Below are positions 57,152-64,000 of a stretch of 64,000 nt of DNA, one piece after another. The position numbers were made by a program, and so were the translations under genes. Source of the DNA: Stutzerimonas decontaminans (lineage in GTDB: Bacteria > Pseudomonadota > Gammaproteobacteria > Pseudomonadales > Pseudomonadaceae); NCBI RefSeq assembly GCF_000661915.1, contig NZ_CP007509.1, forward strand, positions 4,601,501-4,665,500, in the 5' to 3' direction. Position 1 is the first letter of the stretch, and every line of letters begins with the position of its first letter. Under the pieces are notes generated by a model. The model had not been told where the DNA came from and made no database searches. It worked only from the letters and a program-made list of their open reading frames with translations.

Positions 57152-57633
57152 ATGTCCAAGACCCCGCTGGCCTGTACGCCCCACGACCATGACCACTGCG
57201 TCAGCCACGCGCTGGCCGAAGCCGACAGCCTCTGCGCGCGCCAGGGCGTGCGCCTGACCGCTCTGCGTAAACGCGTGCTGGAGCTGGTCTGGCAGAGCCA
57301 CAAGCCGCTCGGCGCCTACGACATTCTCGCCGTACTGAGCGAGCAGGATGGCCGCCGCGCCGCGCCGCCCACCGTCTACCGCGCACTGGATTTCCTGCTG
57401 GAAAACGGCCTGGTACACCGCATCGCGTCGCTCAACGCCTTCATCGGCTGCAACCATCCGGAGCATCCTCATCAGGGCCAGTTCCTCATCTGTCGTCACT
57501 GCCACACCGCCATCGAACTCGAGCAGCGCACCATCGCCGAGGCCATCGACACGGCGGCGAGCAGCGTGGGCTTCGCGGTCGAGGGGCAGACCGTGGAAGT
57601 GGTCGGTCTCTGCTCGAACTGCCGGAAAGCCGC

Positions 57634-57637
<4 letters not shown>
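57152..57637 (+). CDS. zur: Zinc uptake regulator Zur (Fur family)
   Basis: A 161-residue Fur-family repressor. The winged helix runs about 25-95 ([47 protein letters not shown]), and the metal-binding dimerisation domain has two structural CxxC pairs (ICRHCH and LCSNCRKA). The N-terminus is His/Cys-rich ([12 protein letters not shown]). With zinc bound it should repress znuA and its own operon zur-znuC-znuB. The stop overlaps znuC by 4 bp. The P. aeruginosa counterpart is also called np20. Confidence 0.94.
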
Positions 57638-58404
<767 letters not shown>

Positions 58405-58416
58405 ACAGAGCCTCCG

Positions 58417-59202
58417 ATGCCCGATTTCCTCCTCAACGCCCTGCTCGCCGGCCTCGCCCTGGCATTGGTCGCCGGCCCGCTCGGCTCTTTCGTCGTCTGG
58501 CGGCGCATGGCCTATTTCGGCGACACCCTGTCCCACGCCGCACTGTTCGGCGTCGCCCTCGGGCTGATGCTCGACGTCAACCTGACCCTGGCGGTGACCG
58601 TCGGCTGTGTGCTGCTCGCCCTGCTGCTGGTCACCTTGCAGCAGCGCCAGCCGCTGGCTTCGGACACGCTGCTCGGCATCCTTGCGCACAGCACGCTGTC
58701 GCTCGGGCTGGTCTCGCTGAGCTTCATGAAGGATGTGCGCGTCGACCTGATGGGCTATCTGTTCGGTGATCTGCTCGCCGTCGGGCCGAGCGATCTGGCC
58801 TGGATCATGGGCGGCAGCGCGCTGGTACTGCTGATGCTGATACCGCTGTGGCGGCCGCTGCTGGCGATCACCGTGCACGAGGAACTGGCCAAGGTCGAAG
58901 GCCTGCCGGTGGCCGGCATCCGCCTGGCGCTGATGCTGCTGATCGCCGTGGTGATCGCCGTGGCGATGAAGATCGTCGGCGTGCTTTTGATCACCTCGCT
59001 GCTGATCATTCCCGCCGCGGCCGCACAGCGCCATGCGCGCACGCCGGAGCAGATGGCGCTGGGCGCGAGCATCCTGGGAATCGTCGCCGTGTGCCTGGGG
59101 CTGACGCTGTCCTGGTACGAGGACACTCCGGCCGGCCCGTCCATCGTGGTCAGCGCCGCCGCGCTGTTCCTGCTCAGCTTCGCCTGGCCGAAACGCGACT
59201 GA
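58417..59202 (+). CDS. znuB: Zinc ABC transporter permease ZnuB
   Basis: A 261-residue permease of the ABC-3 type with about eight membrane spans. Family motifs are WRRMAYFGDTLSHAALFGVALG and VGVLLITSLLIIPAAAAQR. It forms the membrane channel of ZnuABC. Its stop overlaps the following metallopeptidase ATG by one base. Confidence 0.95.
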   Translation: MPDFLLNALLAGLALALVAGPLGSFVVWRRMAYFGDTLSHAALFGVALGLMLDVNLTLAVTVGCVLLALLLVTLQQRQPLASDTLLGILAHSTLSLGLVSLSFMKDVRVDLMGYLFGDLLAVGPSDLAWIMGGSALVLLMLIPLWRPLLAITVHEELAKVEGLPVAGIRLALMLLIAVVIAVAMKIVGVLLITSLLIIPAAAAQRHARTPEQMALGASILGIVAVCLGLTLSWYEDTPAGPSIVVSAAALFLLSFAWPKRD

Positions 59203-59699
59203 TGACCGACCTGAAATACCTGCGCGGCTACCCTGAACCGCTGCTGGTTCAGGTGCGCCAGCTGATCGCCGAGGACCGTCTGGGCGACTACCTGCAGCGG
59301 CGTTACCCCGCACGGCACGAAGTGCAGAGTGACAAGGCGCTGTACGGCTACGTGCAGACGCTCAAGCAGGACTATCTGAAAAGCGCGCCGCCGATCGACA
59401 AGGTGCTCTACGACAATCGCCTGGACCTGACCCATCGCGCCCTGGGCCTGCATACCGCGGTTTCACGGGTGCAGGGCGGCAAGCTCAAGGCGAAGAAGGA
59501 GATTCGCGTCGCCGCACTGTTTCGCGAGGCGGCGCCGGAGTTTCTCAGGATGATCGTGGTGCACGAGCTCGCTCACCTGCGCGAGAGCGAGCACAACCGT
59601 GCGTTCTACAAGCTGTGCGAACACATGCTGCCCGGCTATGGACAGATCGAGTTCGACCTGCGGCTGTTTCTGCATTGGCGGGAGCTGCAGGACGGCTGA
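59202..59699 (+). CDS. YgjP-like (DUF45/M48-type) zinc metallopeptidase
   Basis: A 165-residue soluble protein with a zinc-protease motif HELAH in MIVVHELAHLRESEHNRAFY. The third ligand is probably the His of SEHNRAF. The arrangement resembles YgjP/DUF45 proteins, which are often mislabelled UTP pyrophosphatase. The ATG at 59202 overlaps the znuB stop (TGATG), so it is the last gene of the zinc operon. A role in zinc economy is possible from position but not shown. Confidence 0.82.
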   Translation: MTDLKYLRGYPEPLLVQVRQLIAEDRLGDYLQRRYPARHEVQSDKALYGYVQTLKQDYLKSAPPIDKVLYDNRLDLTHRALGLHTAVSRVQGGKLKAKKEIRVAALFREAAPEFLRMIVVHELAHLRESEHNRAFYKLCEHMLPGYGQIEFDLRLFLHWRELQDG

Positions 59700-59725
59700 C
59701 CAGCCGCCCGGCAGTCCTGGAGCTT

Positions 59726-59836
59726 GCGTAGGGTGGAAAACTCGCGAAGCGATTTTCCACGCGTCAGTGCCTGGTTTCGCCTCATGCCGGACCTAGCGCC
59801 TCATCCGCGTGGATGCTTCGGCCATCCACCCTACGC
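59726..59836. repeat. 111-bp inverted-repeat element bounded by GCGTAGGGTGGA / TCCACCCTACGC
   Basis: Perfect 12-bp inverted ends (59726-59737 and 59825-59836) enclose a second hairpin (GTGGAAAA / TTTTCCAC, 59733-59760). It lies between the convergent metallopeptidase and katE stops and could act as a bidirectional terminator. The TCCACCCTACG core also occurs at 27927 and 35191, so it belongs to a dispersed intergenic repeat. Confidence 0.7.
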
Positions 59837-59843
59837 TGACCCG

Positions 59844-61979
59844 TTACGCCGGGATCGCCGCCGCCGCGGCCTCACGCGCCCACACCCGATGCTGACCGAG
59901 CGCCTGGGCGAAGTTGCCGAATACGCCGTCCACATCGTCGCCTTCCAGCAGACCGCTGTCGGGTTGCAGGCCAAGCGATGCCAGCAGCGGACGCGCTGCA
60001 CCGAGCATGACGATCGGCTTCAGGTGCTTGTAGGCTTCCAGCACGTAGTGCTTGGCCTCGCCGGACTTGGCCATGGCCGCCGCTGCATCGGCACCGCCGG
60101 GGACGAACACCGCGTCGAACATCACCGAGGGCATGCCATCCATCGCGGCATCGACGGGCAGCATCTGGCCATCGGCAGTCTTCACTGGAGCCGGTGACGG
60201 CCCGATGATCTTGGCCAGTGCACCCTGCTCGGCCAGCTTGGCCTTGAATGCATCGATCGCTGAACCATCGACGCCGTTGGCCACCAGAATGGCGATCTTG
60301 CGCGACTTGATATTGCCCGGGGCGTGGTTCATCAAGCTCAGCGCCGGCGAGTCTTGCGGGGTTGGCGTCTTCGGCGTCACGGTCGGCGCGCTCGGCACCG
60401 GCAGGCCGAGGTTCTCGGCGACGCGGCGAGCCAGCTCCAGGTCGATGTTAGCGAGGATCTCGTTGACCTGGCGTTCGCGGATGAACACCCGCTCCACCTT
60501 GCCTAGCTCGAAGGTGTAGGCGCCGATGATGTGCTCCTTCTCCGGCGCACTCATGCTGTTCCAGAACAGCGTCGCCTGGGAGAAATGGTCGCCGAAGGAT
60601 TCGCTGCGGTTGCGAATCTTGTGCCCTTCGACGCGCTCCGGATAACTCTCGAAACCGCCGCCCTGGGCCGCCGGCGGGGTTTCCTTGGGCCAGCCACTGT
60701 CGATCGAGTTGGGCTCGTAGTTGGCGCGGCCCTTGTGGATCGTCTGGCGATGGAAAGCATCGCGCTGGTTGTTGTGGAACGGACACAGCGGACGGTTGAT
60801 CGGGATCTCGTGGAAGTTCGGCCCACCGAGACGCAGCAGCTGGGTGTCGGTGTAGGAGAACAACCGGCCCTGCAGCAGCGGGTCGTTGGTGAAGTCGATG
60901 CCCGGCACGATATGGCCGATGTGAAAGGCGGCCTGTTCGGTCTCGGCGAAGAAGTTGTCCGGGTTGCGGTTGAGGATCATCTTGCCGAGCTTCTGCACCG
61001 GCACCAGCTCCTCGGGGAGGATCTTGGTCGGGTCGAGCAGGTCGAAGTCGAACTTGTGCTCGTCAGCCTCTTCCACCACCTGCACGCCCAGCTCCCACTC
61101 GAAGTAGTCGCCCATCTCGATGGACTCCCACATGTCGCGGCGGTTGAAGTCCGGGTCCTTGCCGGCGATCTTCAGCGTCTCGTCCCAGACCAGCGAGAAG
61201 GCGCCGGCCACCGGTTTCCAGTGGAACTTGACGAAGCGGCTGACACCCTCGGCATTGATCAGGCGGAAGGTGTGCACGCCGAAGCCTTCCATCGCCCGGT
61301 AGCTGCGCGGCAAGGCGCGGTCGGACATGGTCCAGAGCACCATGTGCGCCGACTCCGGGGTCAGCGAGACGAAGTCCCAGAAGCTGTCGTGGGCCGACTG
61401 TGCCTGCGGGATCTCGTTGTGCGGCTCGGGTTTCACCGCATGCACGAAGTCCGGAAACTTGATGGCGTCCTGAATGAAGAACACCGGCATGTTGTTGCCG
61501 ACCAGGTCGAAGTTGCCCTCGTCGGTGTAGAACTTGGTGGCGAAGCCGCGCACGTCGCGCACGGTGTCCGCCGAACCGCGCGAGCCCTGCACGGTGGAGA
61601 AACGCACGAATACCGGCGTTTCCTTGCCTTCGGCGGCGAGGAACGAGGCCTTGGTCAGCCAGCTGTGATCGGCGTAGCTCTGGAACACCCCGTGCGCCGC
61701 GGCGCCGCGGGCATGCACGATGCGCTCGGGGATGCGCTCATGGTCGAAGTGGGTGATCTTCTCGCGCATGATGAAATCTTCGAGCAGCGAGGGCCCACGG
61801 TCGCCGGCCTTGAGGGTGTTCTGGTTGTCAGCGATCTTCACGCCCTGATTGGTGCGCAGCGCCTCGCCGGTGGCGTCGCTGCGAAACTCTTCCAGCTGAT
61901 CGAGCTTGGCGTTGTGATTGGCGCGGTCGACGGTATCGGTACCGGCCAGCTCGCTCTGTTTAGGGGTTTTGTCGGTCAT
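59844..61979 (-). CDS. katE: Catalase HPII, clade II large-subunit (KatE)
   Basis: 711 residues, slightly shorter than E. coli HPII (753). The distal haem His89 is in [13 protein letters not shown], the Asn in [12 protein letters not shown], and the proximal Tyr in [16 protein letters not shown]. The C-terminal 150 residues (from about 560, [18 protein letters not shown]) form the flavodoxin/DJ-1-like domain of large catalases. It decomposes hydrogen peroxide, usually in stationary phase. It is monocistronic: divergent from metN, with 264 bp between, and its stop is followed by the inverted repeat. Confidence 0.96.
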   Translation of the reverse strand: MTDKTPKQSELAGTDTVDRANHNAKLDQLEEFRSDATGEALRTNQGVKIADNQNTLKAGDRGPSLLEDFIMREKITHFDHERIPERIVHARGAAAHGVFQSYADHSWLTKASFLAAEGKETPVFVRFSTVQGSRGSADTVRDVRGFATKFYTDEGNFDLVGNNMPVFFIQDAIKFPDFVHAVKPEPHNEIPQAQSAHDSFWDFVSLTPESAHMVLWTMSDRALPRSYRAMEGFGVHTFRLINAEGVSRFVKFHWKPVAGAFSLVWDETLKIAGKDPDFNRRDMWESIEMGDYFEWELGVQVVEEADEHKFDFDLLDPTKILPEELVPVQKLGKMILNRNPDNFFAETEQAAFHIGHIVPGIDFTNDPLLQGRLFSYTDTQLLRLGGPNFHEIPINRPLCPFHNNQRDAFHRQTIHKGRANYEPNSIDSGWPKETPPAAQGGGFESYPERVEGHKIRNRSESFGDHFSQATLFWNSMSAPEKEHIIGAYTFELGKVERVFIRERQVNEILANIDLELARRVAENLGLPVPSAPTVTPKTPTPQDSPALSLMNHAPGNIKSRKIAILVANGVDGSAIDAFKAKLAEQGALAKIIGPSPAPVKTADGQMLPVDAAMDGMPSVMFDAVFVPGGADAAAAMAKSGEAKHYVLEAYKHLKPIVMLGAARPLLASLGLQPDSGLLEGDDVDGVFGNFAQALGQHRVWAREAAAAAIPA

Positions 61980-62243
61980 GATGGGCCTCCATTAGCGGTG
62001 AGCTGAACCGCGAACGATCGGGCCACGTTCTGGACCTGATACGTGATCAATTCACGGCGTACCGGTTAGTGACCCCGCCAGGCGCCGCAAGGTTGCCGTC
62101 GGCGACAATTTGCTTTGCCTATTGCCGTCATGCATTTGCTCAATCGCAGCGGCACAGGCAAGCGACCTCGCCGGCAAACGGGTAGAATGCCCGGCTTTCG
62201 CCGAATATCCCGGCAACGAACGCCGCACCCACAAGGTTCGCCC

Positions 62244-63251
62244 GTGATCGAATTCCATCAAGTCCACAAAACCTATCGGACCGGCGGCAGAGATATCCCC
62301 GCCCTGCAGCCGACGCAGCTGGAGATCGCCTCCGGTGAAGTTTTCGGCCTGATCGGCCATTCCGGCGCCGGCAAGAGCACGCTGCTGCGCCTGATCAACC
62401 GTCTCGAAGAACCCTCCGGCGGACGCATTCTGGTCAACGGCGAAGATGTCACCGCGCTGGATGCCGACGGCCTGCGGCGCTTCCGCCAGCGCGTCGGCAT
62501 GATCTTCCAGCACTTCAACCTGCTGATGTCCAAGACCGTGGCGGACAACGTCGCCATGCCGCTGCGCCTGGCTGGCATCCGCTCGCGCCGTGAGATCGAC
62601 GCCCGCGTCGCCGCCCTGCTCGACCGCGTTGGCCTCAAGGAGCACGCACGCAAGTACCCGGCGCAGCTCTCCGGCGGCCAGAAGCAGCGCGTCGGCATCG
62701 CCCGGGCACTGGCCACCGAGCCGAGCATCCTGCTCTGCGACGAAGCGACCAGCGCCCTCGACCCGCAGACCACCGCATCCGTGCTGCAACTGCTGGCCGA
62801 GATCAACCGCGAGCTGAAGCTGACCATCGTGCTGATCACCCACGAGATGGACGTGATCCGCCGCGTCTGCGACCGCGTAGCGGTAATGGATGCCGGTGCC
62901 ATCGTCGAACAGGGGCCGGTTACCGAGGTGTTCCTGCATCCCAAGCACCCGACCACCCAGCGCTTCGTGCTGGAAGACGAAGCCATGGACGAGAGCGAAC
63001 TGCACGACGATTTCGCCCACGTGCCGGGCCGCATCCTGCGCCTGACCTTCCAGGGCGATGCCACCTACAAGCCGCTGCTAGGCACCGTCGCCCGCGAGAC
63101 CGGGGTCGACTACAGCATCCTGTCCGGGCGCATCGACCGTATCAAGGACACCCCTTACGGCCAGCTCACCCTGGCGCTGATCGGCGGTGACATGGCAGCG
63201 GCAATGGCACAACTGCAGGCCGCTGACGTGCACGTGGAGGTATTGCGCTGA
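62244..63251 (+). CDS. metN: Methionine ABC transporter ATP-binding protein MetN
   Basis: A 335-residue ATPase: Walker [10 protein letters not shown], signature [15 protein letters not shown], Walker [14 protein letters not shown] and switch His in LITHEMD. The C-terminal NIL regulatory domain (from about 260, [17 protein letters not shown]) senses methionine. The GTG at 62244 with AAGG 7 bases upstream gives the normal N-terminus ([15 protein letters not shown]); the longer frame upstream does not look like protein. Confidence 0.95.
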   Translation: MIEFHQVHKTYRTGGRDIPALQPTQLEIASGEVFGLIGHSGAGKSTLLRLINRLEEPSGGRILVNGEDVTALDADGLRRFRQRVGMIFQHFNLLMSKTVADNVAMPLRLAGIRSRREIDARVAALLDRVGLKEHARKYPAQLSGGQKQRVGIARALATEPSILLCDEATSALDPQTTASVLQLLAEINRELKLTIVLITHEMDVIRRVCDRVAVMDAGAIVEQGPVTEVFLHPKHPTTQRFVLEDEAMDESELHDDFAHVPGRILRLTFQGDATYKPLLGTVARETGVDYSILSGRIDRIKDTPYGQLTLALIGGDMAAAMAQLQAADVHVEVLR

Positions 63252-63928
63252 TGGAAGCCCTTTTCAGCTCCTTGTTAGGCAATGTCGACTGGTACGAGAT
63301 CTGGCTGGCGACGCTGGACACCCTGCTGATGCTCGGCGGCTCGCTGCTGTTCACCATCCTGCTTGGCCTGCCGCTGGGCGTGCTGCTGTTTCTCTGCGGC
63401 CCGCGCCAGCTGTTCGAAAACGCGCCGCTGTATGCCGCGCTGTCGTTCGTGGTCAACGTATTGCGCTCGCTGCCGTTCATCATCCTGCTGATCGTGATGA
63501 TTCCGTTCACCGTGCTGATCACCGGCACCTCGCTGGGCGTGGCCGGTGCCATCCCGCCGCTGGTGGTAGGCGCCGCGCCATTCTTCGCCCGCCTGGTGGA
63601 AACCGCACTGCGCGAAGTGGACCGCGGCATCATCGAGGCGACCCAGGCGATGGGCGCGACGACGCGGCAGATCATCTTCAGCGCATTGCTGCCGGAGGCG
63701 CGTCCGGGCATCATCGCCGCCATTACCGTCACCGCCATCACCCTGGTGTCCTACACCGCGATGGCCGGTGTGGTGGGGGCCGGCGGCCTCGGCGACCTGG
63801 CCATCCGCTTCGGCTACCAGCGCTTCCAAACCGACGTGATGGTGGTCACCGTTGTCCTGCTGCTGGTGCTGGTGCAGGTGCTGCAAAGCGTCGGCGACAG
63901 GCTGGTCACCCATTTTTCGCGTAAATGA
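63251..63928 (+). CDS. metI: Methionine ABC transporter permease MetI
   Basis: A 225-residue permease with five membrane spans and the EAA loop EATQAMGATTRQIIFSALLPEARPG. Its start overlaps the metN stop (TGATG). The substrate-binding gene metQ is expected next but would lie beyond the window. Confidence 0.95.
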   Translation: MEALFSSLLGNVDWYEIWLATLDTLLMLGGSLLFTILLGLPLGVLLFLCGPRQLFENAPLYAALSFVVNVLRSLPFIILLIVMIPFTVLITGTSLGVAGAIPPLVVGAAPFFARLVETALREVDRGIIEATQAMGATTRQIIFSALLPEARPGIIAAITVTAITLVSYTAMAGVVGAGGLGDLAIRFGYQRFQTDVMVVTVVLLLVLVQVLQSVGDRLVTHFSRK

Positions 63929-63938
63929 ACCATCAGCA

Positions 63939-64000
63939 GGCCGTTGAAAAACGTAGGCGAGGCAGGCAAGACAAGGCAAAAACAGGCGAGGACGCGGAGT
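63939..64000. repeat. Probable left part of a dispersed repeat, cut by the window end
   Basis: After metI comes GGCCGTTGAAAAACG and then a purine-rich run with repeated AGGC-type words. It resembles the TGTTGAAAAACG-type ends of small mobile or repeat elements common in stutzeri-group genomes. The call rests on recollection and on the sequence style; the other end is not visible. Confidence 0.35.

Noticed and set aside
56593..57192. Hydrophobic + strand frame opposite znuA
   Set aside because: The Val/Ile/Met-rich stretch is the antisense of the znuA His/Asp codons, not a membrane protein.

Overview
This window is high-GC chromosomal DNA from a Pseudomonas-type gammaproteobacterium. Stutzerimonas (Pseudomonas) stutzeri or a close relative fits best. 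The evidence is gene order: spuI / spuABCDEFGH followed by aguR-aguB-aguA, dctBD-dctPQM, znuA / zur-znuC-znuB near metN-metI, and rfbBACD all follow the Pseudomonas pattern. The species call is an inference from content and style; no rRNA gene is present to confirm it.

Layout. 1-4.5 kb: a di-heme c-type cytochrome gene split inside its signal sequence by an IS30-family element, followed by a membrane-anchored catalase-like gene. 4.6-8.1 kb: a four-gene Mla/MCE-type lipid ABC transporter. 8.2-13.2 kb: a YhiI-RbbA-YhhJ-type membrane-fusion protein/ABC exporter. 13.2-14.1 kb: a cysteine-rich PAS diguanylate cyclase. 14.3-17.7 kb: dTDP-rhamnose synthesis. 17.9-24.6 kb: C4-dicarboxylate sensing (DctBD) and its TRAP transporter (DctPQM), with a clear sigma-54 promoter before dctP. 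24.6-27.8 kb: four single genes. 28.0-41.9 kb: a 14-kb polyamine block for uptake, gamma-glutamylation and transamination of putrescine/spermidine and conversion of agmatine to putrescine. 41.9-44.7 kb: a VOC protein, a PAS diguanylate cyclase and an acyl desaturase (DesB type). 45.0-53.0 kb: a signalling operon of two histidine kinase/receiver pairs ending in an HPt-REC-REC-GGDEF protein. 53.0-56.0 kb: kauB divergent from an omega-amino-acid aminotransferase, functionally tied to the polyamine block. 56.1-59.7 kb: zinc uptake and its Zur repressor plus a metallopeptidase. 59.8-62.0 kb: a large clade II catalase (KatE). 62.2-63.9 kb: methionine transporter metNI. The last bases look like the start of a dispersed repeat.

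How it works together. Agmatine is converted by AguA and AguB to putrescine. SpuD-H import putrescine and spermidine. SpuI, SpuB and SpuA are a gamma-glutamylation/hydrolysis set, SpuC transaminates, and KauB oxidises the aldehydes. A sequence resembling one upstream of spuA recurs between kauB and its divergent aminotransferase, which hints at shared control. The least ordinary region is the 45-53 kb signalling operon: neither kinase carries its own receiver, two stand-alone receivers follow them, and the only HPt domain is on the cyclase, so a phosphorelay into c-di-GMP synthesis can be proposed. No tRNA, rRNA, CRISPR array or phage was seen.
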